From JBBRHH01 sp038222915 (GTDB taxonomy: Bacteria > Planctomycetota > Phycisphaerae > Tepidisphaerales > Tepidisphaeraceae): DNA of 16,873 nucleotides. The notes under the pieces were generated by a model. The model saw only the letters and a list, made by a program, of their open reading frames with translations, did no database searches and was not told where the DNA came from. The translations under genes were made by a program, and so were the position numbers. The DNA is taken from contig JBBRHH010000056.1 of assembly GCA_038222915.1 (NCBI GenBank), positions 1 to 16,873 of the forward strand, in the 5' to 3' direction. This document shows, in pieces, positions 1 to 6,484 of this stretch. The first letter of the stretch is position 1, and each line of letters begins with the position of its first letter.

Positions 1-1
1 C

Positions 2-112
2 ACTGAATGGTACGCGCAAGGATGGAAAATGTCGCAACCGGCGACGGCGGGAATAAAGGGTGGGCAGGGCGAGTCCAGATATGGTGTTGGAAACGAGAAT
101 GCCGGGTTGTGA
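2..112 (+). CDS. possible 3' end of a gene cut by the left edge
   Basis: A plus-strand frame is open from the window edge and closes with TGA at 110-112, giving 36 residues. The peptide has a mixed, protein-like composition (it begins TEWYAQGWKM) but I recognise no family. The minus strand is also open through this stretch in at least two frames, so the assignment is weak. Nothing between here and the DUF2231 gene at 263 looks like a terminator. Confidence 0.2.
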   Translation, partial: TEWYAQGWKMSQPATAGIKGGQGESRYGVGNENAGL

Positions 113-262
113 GCCGATAATGGAGGACGAGCCGTGAAAAATCGGGTGTCGAACTGCGGGTAGAAATTTGCATGCGATGCCACAACGCCGGTTCTCCGAA
201 CTATTACAGGCAGAGGAACGGGATCGAAAGACTCCTGTGTTCCTGAACACTGAAGGTGCATT

Positions 263-817
263 ATGTATTTCCCACCGCCGCATCCGATGTTTGTCAATTT
301 CACCGCTGCCCTGATCCCGGTTTCGCTTGGGAGCGATCTGCTGGGGCGTATTCTGCGAAAGCCATCGCTTCAGGCTGTTGGGCTTTGGGGTATTCTTTAC
401 GGCACGCTGGCGACGCCGATCACTGCGTATCTGGGGCTGCGATGGATGAACCAACTTGGCCGGCACGATCGCGGCATGGTTATCCATGAATGGCTGGGTT
501 TCTCGATGGTGGGCGTGATGATTGTACTGTCGCTATGGCGGATCAGGCTGTACCGGCACAAACGCCCGGCGTCGGCCCCCAACCTGTTTATTCTGGTGGC
601 GCTGTTCGGAAGCGCCGCGTTTCAGGGGCATACGGGCGCGGTGATGAGTTTTCCGAAGGAAGATGACACAAGTACTATCACGGCGGTTGAGCCGACAGCG
701 TTGGTCAATGCGGCCGATCCGCACGATCTGGGGAATGGGTGGCGAACACAGATCGAGATCAAGCAGCAGTTCAGTGCGACTGCGCCGTCGAATCTTGTAC
801 GGAGGACCACGCCATGA
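263..817 (+). CDS. DUF2231-type integral membrane protein
   Basis: This is a 184-residue membrane protein of the DUF2231 type. The N-terminal HPMFVNFTAALIP resembles the family's opening HPxxVxFP signature. Four hydrophobic segments lie near residues 9-27, 37-57, 74-94 and 108-128. Histidines sit at membrane edges (H7, H75 in HEW, H123 in QGHTG). Such residues could hold a redox cofactor, but that is inference. The ATG at 263 follows GAAGG at 252-256 with 6 bases of spacing. The last ~55 residues are hydrophilic. The stop overlaps the next start as ATGA (814-817), so the Rieske gene is translationally coupled. The pairing suggests that the membrane protein anchors, or exchanges electrons with, the exported Rieske protein. 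The family's biochemical role is not established. Confidence 0.8.
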   Translation: MYFPPPHPMFVNFTAALIPVSLGSDLLGRILRKPSLQAVGLWGILYGTLATPITAYLGLRWMNQLGRHDRGMVIHEWLGFSMVGVMIVLSLWRIRLYRHKRPASAPNLFILVALFGSAAFQGHTGAVMSFPKEDDTSTITAVEPTALVNAADPHDLGNGWRTQIEIKQQFSATAPSNLVRRTTP

Positions 818-1284
818 ATCCGCTGGATCGACGTGAATTTTTGTTGTTGTCGGCGGCGGCTGCGCTGGCGAGCACTGCGAAGGCGGACGATAAGCCTTCG
901 ACGGGGCCGGCCAATAATCCGCCTGCGGGGCCGGCTGTGGTGATCGACGCTGGGCCGATGAGCAAGTATGCGACGGCGGGCATTTACGATGAATTCGCCC
1001 ACTACGACGATGACGATGATGACGCATTCAAGGCGTTCTTCATTGTGCGGACTGACGACGCGGTTTATGCGTTGTCCGGCGTCTGCACGCACAAGGGATG
1101 CATCGTTGAGAAACAGAGCGACGGCACATTTCAGTGCCCGTGCCATGACTCGAAATTTACGCCGAGCGGCAAATGCGTTCCGGGCGGGAAGGCCAAGACC
1201 AGTTTGTATCGGCTGGCGGTTCGGGTGGATGAGCGGCAGCATGTGCTGGTCGACGTGAAACATAAGGTTTCGAACCCCGCCTGA
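814..1284 (+). CDS. Tat-exported Rieske [2Fe-2S] protein
   Basis: This is a 156-residue Rieske iron-sulfur protein. Box 1 is CTHKGC (C91, H93, C96) and box 2 is CPCHDS (C108, C110, H111). C91/H93 and C108/H111 would ligate the cluster. C96 and C110 match the disulfide pair found in the high-potential bc1/b6f type rather than in dioxygenase ferredoxins. The N-terminus, DRREFLLL followed by an alanine-rich hydrophobic stretch, is a twin-arginine signal or anchor, as expected for a protein exported with its cluster in place. The start at 814 is chosen because GGAGGA (801-806) lies 7 bases upstream and the ATGA overlap couples it to the DUF2231 gene. The same frame is open further upstream, but nothing there supports a start. 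A run of six aspartates (65-70) just before the first box is unusual. The electron partner is not visible beyond the coupled membrane protein. Confidence 0.9.
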   Translation: MNPLDRREFLLLSAAAALASTAKADDKPSTGPANNPPAGPAVVIDAGPMSKYATAGIYDEFAHYDDDDDDAFKAFFIVRTDDAVYALSGVCTHKGCIVEKQSDGTFQCPCHDSKFTPSGKCVPGGKAKTSLYRLAVRVDERQHVLVDVKHKVSNPA

Positions 1285-1313
1285 TCGGCCGTTTCGTTTA
1301 GGGCGGGCATCGC

Positions 1314-1319
1314 TATAAT
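1314..1319 (+). promoter_or_regulatory. -10 box of pyrH
   Basis: This is a perfect TATAAT. No good -35 is seen; the best position at 16-17 bases upstream reads GTTTCG or TTTCGT. Initiation about 7 bases downstream would fall near 1326, only about three bases before the pyrH ATG at 1329. Confidence 0.55.
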
Positions 1320-1328
1320 GCACGGCAT

Positions 1329-2066
1329 ATGCCCGAATTGCAGTACAAGCGTATTCTCCTGAAGATCAGCGGCGAAGGATTTTGCAAAGAGGGAGGGTTT
1401 GGGATCGATTCCGAAGAGCTGGAAAATATCGCCCGTCAATGCGTGGAAGTATCCCAGATGGGCGTGGAGCTGGCGATCGTGGTTGGGGGTGGGAATTTTA
1501 TCCGCGGGGCGACGTTTGCGGCGGATGGACATATTCCGCGAGCCACTGCTGATTACATGGGGATGCTTTCCACGGTTATCAATGCGCTGGCGTTGCAGGA
1601 GACGATGGAGAAGTTTGGGCAGCCGACGCGGGTGTTGTCGGCGATTGGGGTCTATAGCGTTTGCGAAGGATTTATCCGTCGGCGGGCGATTCGGCATCTG
1701 GAGAAAGGCCGGGCGATTATTCTTGCGGCCGGGACGGGCAATCCTTTTTTTACGACTGATACGTGCGCGGCACTTCGAGCGACGGAAATCAATGCCGACG
1801 TTTTGCTGAAGGCGACGAAGGTGGACGGCATCTACACGGCCGACCCGAAGAAAGACCCGACGGCCCGACTCTTTAGCGAGATCAGCTATGAGCAGGTGCA
1901 CCGCGAGCAACTGCGGATCATGGATCTGACGGCAATCACCATGTGCATGGAGCGGAAGCTGCCGCTGGTCGTCTTCAATCTCAAGGTGCCGGGCAACATT
2001 GCCCGCGTGGTGCGGGGCGAAAAGGTGGGGACGCGGATTTATCCGAAGGAAACTGTCAAAGCGTAA
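1329..2066 (+). CDS. pyrH: UMP kinase
   Basis: Cytoplasmic UMP kinase phosphorylates UMP to UDP with ATP in pyrimidine nucleotide synthesis. It belongs to the amino-acid kinase fold and is usually hexameric. Family landmarks are all present: LLKISGE near the N-terminus (K12), the glycine loop VVGGGN (51-56), GTGNPFFTTDT (135-145) and KVDGIYTADPKKDP (164-177). The length of 245 residues is normal for the family. There is no Shine-Dalgarno sequence before the ATG, and a TATAAT ends only nine bases upstream, so the transcript may be leaderless or nearly so. The frr gene follows after 50 bases, the widely conserved bacterial pyrH-frr order. The gene tsf, often found upstream, is replaced here by the Rieske gene. 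Confidence 0.97.
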   Translation: MPELQYKRILLKISGEGFCKEGGFGIDSEELENIARQCVEVSQMGVELAIVVGGGNFIRGATFAADGHIPRATADYMGMLSTVINALALQETMEKFGQPTRVLSAIGVYSVCEGFIRRRAIRHLEKGRAIILAAGTGNPFFTTDTCAALRATEINADVLLKATKVDGIYTADPKKDPTARLFSEISYEQVHREQLRIMDLTAITMCMERKLPLVVFNLKVPGNIARVVRGEKVGTRIYPKETVKA

Positions 2067-2116
2067 TCTGGTTGAATCGCCTGGGAAGAGAAAAGCCAAA
2101 GACATCTGGAGCCGAT

Positions 2117-2677
2117 ATGCCGCTGGAAGATATTTTGTTCGAATGCGAAGAGCACATGGAAAAGGCCATGGACCACCTGCGCCACGAGCTCCGCACGGTT
2201 CGAACTGGGCGGGCGACGCCGGCGATGGTGGAGAACATTCGCGTTGAGTATTACGGCACGCCGACGGAGATTCGATCGATGGCGATGATCAGCGTTCCGG
2301 AGGCGACGCAGATTCTGATCAAGCCGTTCAATTCGCAGGACCTGAAGTTGATTGAGAAGGCGATCAGCGATTCAAAGCTTCCGATGACAGCGAGGAGTGA
2401 TGGCAAGCAACTGCGGCTGGTGCTGCCGGCCATGTCGCAGGAAGTGCGCGTGAAGATGGTGGGGCAGACCAAGCAATACGCCGAGACGGCCAAGATCGCG
2501 GTTCGGAATGCGCGGCGTGATGCGAACAAGACGCTCGACAACGAAGAAAAAGGCGGCGGCATCACCGAGGATGAGGTGACGCAGGGGAAGGAACAGATTC
2601 AGGAACTGACCAAGAGCTATGAGACTAAGGTGGATGAGCTGATTGATCATAAGCGTAAAGAGATCATGGACGTCTAG
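2117..2677 (+). CDS. frr: ribosome recycling factor
   Basis: The 186-residue product is of standard family length. It splits post-termination ribosomes together with EF-G so that subunits can be reused. The family signature is clear: RTGRATP (29-35) in the first long helix, the EYYGTPT strand (45-51), DGKQLRL (95-101) and VAxRNxRRDAN near residues 128-137. The frame is open upstream into pyrH, but ATG 2117 is chosen because GGAG (2108-2111) lies 5 bases upstream and homologues begin at the same helix. A GGG insert follows DNEEK in the helix after RRDAN. The gene is probably cotranscribed with pyrH. Confidence 0.97.
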   Translation: MPLEDILFECEEHMEKAMDHLRHELRTVRTGRATPAMVENIRVEYYGTPTEIRSMAMISVPEATQILIKPFNSQDLKLIEKAISDSKLPMTARSDGKQLRLVLPAMSQEVRVKMVGQTKQYAETAKIAVRNARRDANKTLDNEEKGGGITEDEVTQGKEQIQELTKSYETKVDELIDHKRKEIMDV

Positions 2678-2687
2678 GGGGAGATGA

Positions 2688-3539
2688 ATGGATCTAGAAC
2701 CACCCGTCGATCAGGTGTCCAACGGGACGATTGGGTTCGATCTCACCTGCACTTTGTGCGGCTATAACCTTCGCACGCTTGCGAGCGACAGTGATTGTCC
2801 TGAGTGTGGGCAAAAGGTTTCCGTTTCCATTCGGGGCGATTATCTCAAGCATTCCGATCCGCTTTGGTTGGCACGGCTTCAAATCGGTGTTGGCCTCGCG
2901 TCGTTGGCGCTGTTTTTGATCTGCGCTGATTACGTGCTGAGTTTTCTGTGCTACGCATTATCGATTTATACGCCAGCCCGCGCCCTGGCGTATACAGGTT
3001 ATTCGATATCCGCGCTCTATGACATTGCGCTTTGGCTTGCGACAACGCCTGAATCCGCCACACAACGTATTGAAAGGGGCTTTGAAGTTCGGAAACTAAT
3101 TCGTGTGGCCATCGTTGGCGACATTCTGCTCCAACTCATGGTCGCGGGGATTTTTGGCATTCGAATGATGGGTCTGCCGTACATCGGGAGCATCGTCACC
3201 GGGGCCCTGATCGCATTTACATTCTTCCGCTATCTTCGAACTATCGCTTTGCGAGTTCCCGCCCAACGCATCTATCGCGATTTATCCCTCGTGATGTATG
3301 GCCTCTCTTTTTCGATCCTGCTTCGCTATCTCTCACCCTTGCTTGTAAGCTTATCGCCGACGACCACACCTCGCCGGGCATCGGACAAACCGGATCTTGC
3401 GATGACCCTTCCACTCTGCGCGTACATCCTATTCGCGATCTACGGCATAGTGTTGCTGCGGCGATTGAGCCGCACGCTAGCCCCCATCAGCCTGGAATCG
3501 CGTGATAATTGGCATAAACGCCCCGAAAACGCGGTTTAG
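2688..3539 (+). CDS. zinc-ribbon multipass membrane protein, function unknown
   Basis: This 283-residue protein has an N-terminal zinc ribbon, CTLCGYNL...CPECG (C21, C24, C37, C40), followed by several hydrophobic segments near 62-84, 95-117, 137-160, 165-181, 201-222 and 240-258. The ribbon spelling CxxCGYNLR...CPECG recurs in many planctomycete membrane proteins of unknown function, so this is a lineage-typical hypothetical. It starts 10 bases after frr, with a GGGGGAG Shine-Dalgarno immediately upstream, and is probably the last gene of the pyrH-frr transcript. The ribbon would face the cytoplasm if the N-terminus stays inside (inference). The coding region contains a perfect 10-bp inverted repeat at 2967-2994. 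Plus-strand G and C are nearly balanced here, unlike in pyrH-frr. Confidence 0.75.
   Translation: MDLEPPVDQVSNGTIGFDLTCTLCGYNLRTLASDSDCPECGQKVSVSIRGDYLKHSDPLWLARLQIGVGLASLALFLICADYVLSFLCYALSIYTPARALAYTGYSISALYDIALWLATTPESATQRIERGFEVRKLIRVAIVGDILLQLMVAGIFGIRMMGLPYIGSIVTGALIAFTFFRYLRTIALRVPAQRIYRDLSLVMYGLSFSILLRYLSPLLVSLSPTTTPRRASDKPDLAMTLPLCAYILFAIYGIVLLRRLSRTLAPISLESRDNWHKRPENAV
2967..2994 (+). repeat. perfect 10-bp inverted repeat inside a gene
   Basis: TATACGCCAG (2967-2976) is exactly mirrored by CTGGCGTATA (2985-2994) around an 8-base GC-only loop. It lies within the zinc-ribbon membrane protein gene. No T-run follows, so it is not an intrinsic terminator. Confidence 0.6.
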
Positions 3540-3659
3540 GCCCCCTCGGCTGCTTATAAACTTCGCTACCTAACCAACTCTCCACCCCCCCTGTCTATCT
3601 TTGCGTAAGCGGCAATTGTGACCGCAACAAGAATGGAAACGAATCGCTGGGAGACAGTC

Positions 3660-4283
3660 ATGTTCCTCAAAACACTTCAACGCGTCGTCTTGAACAAAAC
3701 ACTTGGCCTGACCCTTGGAACTGCTGCTGGAGTATTCGCTGTCGCTCAGCCGGCCAGCGCCCATGAACGGGATCGCGACAACGACCGCATCGTCGTCCCG
3801 GCCGTCTATGAAACCCGCGAAACCAAAGTCTGGGTCGAACCCGTCACCCGCACCGTCTGCGACCGCGTCTGGGTTGAGCCAGTTTACAATACGGTGTGCG
3901 ACAAGGTCTGGGTTGAGCCGGTCTATCGCGACGTCTGCGAACGCGTCTGGGTTGAACCGATGTACGAGATTCGCGACGTGGTTCGCAATGAACGCTTCCG
4001 CCAGGTCATCGTGCGGGAACGCGTCCTGGTCCGCCCCGGCCACAACGAAGAGATTCACAAACAGGTGCTGGTCGCGGCCGGCCATTTTGATGAGATCAAG
4101 CGCCAGGTGGTTGTGAGCGAAGGTCACTTTCAGGACTTGAACCGGCAGGAAATCGTGACGCCCGGCCACTTTGAAATCCGCCGCGAGCAGATTTGTGTTC
4201 GTCCGGCACGGGTCGAAGAGCGGCATCATGACGAGATCGACATCCGCATCGGAGGATTGGCCGCCCACTTCCCGATTCACTGA
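3660..4283 (+). CDS. exported protein of tandem 13- and 14-residue repeats
   Basis: This 207-residue protein starts at ATG 3660, with GGGAG (3649-3653) six bases upstream; an in-frame ATG at 3618 has no such site. A signal peptide ends at an ASA-H site near residue 34. The rest is nearly all repeat. First come about five 13-residue units (43-107) with pattern [KR]VWVEPVYxxVC[DE]; the first is degenerate, the last departs at its end, and cysteines C67, C80 and C93 are spaced exactly 13 apart. After a linker come five 14-residue units (122-191) with pattern xxVxxGHFxExxxQ, with histidines H128, H142, H156 and H170 spaced exactly 14 apart; the fifth unit has lost the GH. Hydrophobic residues alternate within each unit, suggesting stacked beta strands. 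I know no function; periplasmic or surface placement is inferred. A strong terminator follows. Confidence 0.8.
   Translation: MFLKTLQRVVLNKTLGLTLGTAAGVFAVAQPASAHERDRDNDRIVVPAVYETRETKVWVEPVTRTVCDRVWVEPVYNTVCDKVWVEPVYRDVCERVWVEPMYEIRDVVRNERFRQVIVRERVLVRPGHNEEIHKQVLVAAGHFDEIKRQVVVSEGHFQDLNRQEIVTPGHFEIRREQICVRPARVEERHHDEIDIRIGGLAAHFPIH
3786..3980 (+). repeat. 39-bp in-frame tandem repeats (13-residue units)
   Basis: About five units encode residues 43-107 of the exported repeat protein. The middle three are most alike at the DNA level, sharing GTCTGGGT[TC]GA. The fifth unit diverges at its end. Confidence 0.7.
4023..4232 (+). repeat. 42-bp in-frame tandem repeats (14-residue units)
   Basis: Five units encode residues 122-191, each centred on a GH or GHF codon pair except the last. 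The DNA has diverged more than the protein pattern, suggesting old repeats kept by selection on structure. Confidence 0.65.
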
Positions 4284-4310
4284 GTGTGGATCGACAAATT
4301 ACTGATCGCC

Positions 4311-4346
4311 AAGGCCGCGGTTCCTGGAGGGACCGCGGCCTTTTTT
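4311..4346 (+). terminator. intrinsic terminator after the repeat protein
   Basis: A perfect 11-bp stem (AAGGCCGCGGT at 4311-4321 with its complement at 4332-4342) encloses a 10-base loop and is followed by six T (4341-4346). The left arm begins with only AA, so it favours the plus strand, but it sits between convergent genes and may also help stop the minus-strand transcript ending at 4440. Confidence 0.9.
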
Positions 4347-4439
4347 CGTTGGACGTTCCACCGTGGCGAAAGCATTTGTCGACGATTCGGCAACTTTGCG
4401 CGTTTGCCGCGTTGGTGGAAAGCGTTGACGAAGCCGGTA

Positions 4440-4979
4440 TCACTCTTCGCTGTTCGGGTACTGCGGCGGACTTTTGCCTACGCGCTTTGTGATCTTCGGA
4501 TACGTACCTGTCGCGGTGGCGGCCGGCTCGATGGCTTCAACATCGATCTGATGCCACCAGTCGTCACCAAAATCGAACCAATATCCGAAGGATTGGTCTT
4601 TCTTCAGACGCAGCGAATCGATCTTCGTTTTGTTCACCAAGCCGGCCGCAGGGCTGTCATCGTCAGATTCATACGCCGTAGGCAAAACGTACCGCGGCCC
4701 ATCCATCGGGCCTTTTCCCAACTGGAACTCGTACATGTGTGCGTCAAACCGGTTGTAGGCTTCAAAAATCGCTTCGTGCAGATCCGCCAGCGTCTGGTCG
4801 CCACGAATTTGAATCGTTCGCGAAATCACCGGGTTTTTCTTGACGAAGGCCCTTGCGATCGGGCCGCTGATCAGAAATATGTTGAGGGTGTAGATCGTCG
4901 GGCCGACGGAATCGACAGGCCGCTTGGTGGACCGCGCAACCTTTTTTAGAACTTTCCCGGGCTTCTTCTCTTTTGCCAT
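4440..4979 (-). CDS. plasmid pRiA4b ORF-3 family protein
   Basis: This is a 179-residue protein of the pRiA4b ORF-3 (IS1096 passenger TnpR-like, PF07929) family. The opening strand TLNIFLISGPI (31-41), TLADLHEAIFEAY (63-75), HMYEFQLG (81-88) and the signature FGYWFDFGDDWWHQIDVE (131-148) match the fold. The usual cysteine-containing end is replaced by YPKITKRVGKSPPQYP, a variant without cysteines. The family is widespread, often near mobile or accessory genes, and has no proven biochemical role despite the old resolvase label. The start at 4979 is chosen because GGAGG lies 4 bases upstream; the frame is open to 5267, but that extension reads unlike the family. The lysine-rich N-terminus (1-20) is probably disordered. 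It follows the 199-residue gene on the same strand after 184 bases and has no transposase nearby. Confidence 0.85.
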   Translation of the reverse strand: MAKEKKPGKVLKKVARSTKRPVDSVGPTIYTLNIFLISGPIARAFVKKNPVISRTIQIRGDQTLADLHEAIFEAYNRFDAHMYEFQLGKGPMDGPRYVLPTAYESDDDSPAAGLVNKTKIDSLRLKKDQSFGYWFDFGDDWWHQIDVEAIEPAATATGTYPKITKRVGKSPPQYPNSEE

Positions 4980-5163
4980 GACACCTCCGAATAGGCGCCA
5001 TTTATCGCTCGACGTGGCTGTTCCGTGACCAGACGTCTTCCTCCATGGTAATACAATTCTCTCACCCCATCCCTTGGTATCCGCGAGTTCAACCACTGTC
5101 GCATCAATCCGGAGTTCTGAGTGGATTTTTAGGCGGAGGAGTGAGCTTGACCTCAACTGCAAC

Positions 5164-5763
5164 TCAAGAAGCCCGGGCCGCTTGACGAGCCGGTCTGAGA
5201 TCATGCGCGTTCGGCAGCGCAAGTGTGCCCGCCTCGGATAGCCGATCTTGATAGATCGGATTATCAAGCAGTATCGAGGCCAACGTCTTGATCGCGTCGC
5301 TCTTCAATTTGAACTCTCCCGCCCACAAATTCCATTTGCGTGAGAGAGGAGACGCATGGCGCTCCGCGAGCTTTCGCAACACAGGATTGGTTCGCTCCGC
5401 GTCAAAAAACGGCTCGGGCGTTGCTGCTGGCGAACACGCGCTTATTGCAGCATCCAATCGATGACTTCCGGAGCAACCTCGAGCCGTATCGAGAATAAGA
5501 CCCATTGCCGGCTGGAAGCGCGGTTCCAATTCATCGCGAATCAATGCACGCAACCGCTCGGGCAAGATCAACATATCGTTCGAGGCCAACCAACTCGCTG
5601 CCATCGTGTACAGCCGCGAATTCCCGTGCGCATGGCGGGCCGTGTCCAGAAGTAGAGCCTCCAAGTCCGGGGAATCAGCGGCCGGCGGAGCATTGAACAA
5701 TGCCCCCGCCCGCGACCATCGGGCGGCAAGAAGTTGGGGCGTGATATTCACTTTATCTTCCAC
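5164..5763 (-). CDS. hypothetical protein, partner of the nucleotidyltransferase
   Basis: This is a 199-residue, soluble, mostly helical protein that I cannot assign to a named family. Its start is GTG at 5763. It overlaps by 16 bases the restored reading frame of the upstream nucleotidyltransferase (stop at 5748), so the two are probably coupled. Recognisable patches are ARHAHGNSRLYTMAASWLAS (42-61), the FQPAMGLILDTA helix and LSRKWNLWAGEFKL (140-153). No signal peptide or membrane segment is present. Two R-x5-H combinations occur (R95-H101, R130-H136), which superficially recall HEPN RNases, but the surrounding sequence does not, and I do not claim that family. Pairing with a nucleotidyltransferase recalls two-gene toxin-antitoxin layouts, but that is inference only. 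Confidence 0.65.
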   Translation of the reverse strand: MEDKVNITPQLLAARWSRAGALFNAPPAADSPDLEALLLDTARHAHGNSRLYTMAASWLASNDMLILPERLRALIRDELEPRFQPAMGLILDTARGCSGSHRLDAAISACSPAATPEPFFDAERTNPVLRKLAERHASPLSRKWNLWAGEFKLKSDAIKTLASILLDNPIYQDRLSEAGTLALPNAHDLRPARQAARAS

Positions 5764-6282
5764 GAGTTCACAATCTCTTCGGTTTCTTCGATTCCCTCAG
5801 CATTGCTTCTACCGCTGTCGGAAAGCTCTTTCACAAAGTTCTTGACGAAAATTATATCCGTCTCATCGACATTTAAAGCGCCTAAATCCTCAATATCCTG
5901 CGTTCTGAGCAAGAAACTTCATGGCGATGAGATCCGGTCTACTGACTGCAAAGACGGACAATCGCGGTCCCTGTGCGACCCACGTTCTGCGATCTTTCCA
6001 GTCGGATGGAAGGCAATCCAAGCGTATCATGATGTCGCTGTTGAACCAGTTTTTCGGCAATCCGAGCTCTTGTCCAATCCCAACCGCGATATCCGATATA
6101 GCCTGCCAAGCCGCATCCGGCGCACAATCGATAACATCACAATCGCGCGTAGTGCGTCCTTTGGCAAGTTGATTGGTGAGCATGCCGGCGGCACCGCCAA
6201 CAATCAAGATGTCAACATCGCAGTGCCATAAGAAGCGCTGGCAGAGCAATGTGATGGCGTGATCGAGATCGCTTTTGTCCAT
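5748..6282 (-). pseudogene. nucleotidyltransferase (AbiEii/DUF6036-like), frameshifted
   Basis: Start ATG 6282 follows GAGG at 5 bases; a start at 6342 in the same frame adds an unconvincing leader. The intact part (130 residues, stop at 5890) shows the nucleotidyltransferase fold: IVGGAAGML (27-35), the metal-binding D-C-D in TTRDCDVID (44-52) and RPDLIAMKFLA (115-125). The frame is lost just after that helix. Shifting frame near 5907 gives RTQDIEDLGAL and a further 52 codons ending at TGA 5750-5748. This is the expected RxxDxxDL continuation of the family and restores a length near 180 residues. Either two bases are missing or one was gained. I see no slippery heptamer, so mutation or sequence error is more likely than programmed shifting. 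The restored stop overlaps the next gene's GTG start. Confidence 0.7.
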
Positions 6283-6484
6283 CTCCACCTCATGACAATG
6301 ATTCGGATTCAATATACCTGAATAGCCATCGCACCATCGCACCCACTCACCTCCGCCTTCAAAGTGACCAACGTCTCAAATCATACGATCGCTCCCGTTC
6401 TTCATCTCAGCATTCAGTGCATCGCTTGCACCTTCCCCAGCCCACGGTTAGTTTTCGTGCAACCCTATTCTGGAGCCCGCACAT

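Noticed and set aside
622..1323. Long minus-strand open frame (233 residues) across the Rieske gene
   Set aside because: It is antisense to a gene with unmistakable Rieske motifs and has an Arg/His-rich shadow composition.
1131..2105. Minus-strand open frame of 324 residues across pyrH
   Set aside because: It is antisense to pyrH, whose motifs are all intact, and no family pattern is visible in the antisense product.
2967..2994. Possible dif recombination site, since the inverted repeat is 28 bases long and near the skew change
   Set aside because: The GC-only centre and arm sequences do not resemble XerC/XerD half-sites.
3786..4232. CRISPR-like or other non-coding repeat array
   Set aside because: The 39- and 42-base periods are in frame, diverged at the DNA level, and lie in a signal-peptide-bearing coding region.
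5070..5110. tRNA-like translation (an ELADT string) and a GTTCAA loop upstream of the pRiA4b ORF-3 gene
   Set aside because: No matching T-stem, anticodon stem or acceptor stem could be paired on either strand.
5353..5480. HEPN RNase R-x4-6-H motif in the 199-residue partner
   Set aside because: Two R-x5-H matches occur, but such spacing is common by chance and the surrounding helices lack other HEPN features I could recognise.
5734..6231. Plus-strand open frame (165 residues) over the nucleotidyltransferase block
   Set aside because: It lies opposite the nucleotidyltransferase motifs and the restored tail and shows no ribosome site or family pattern.
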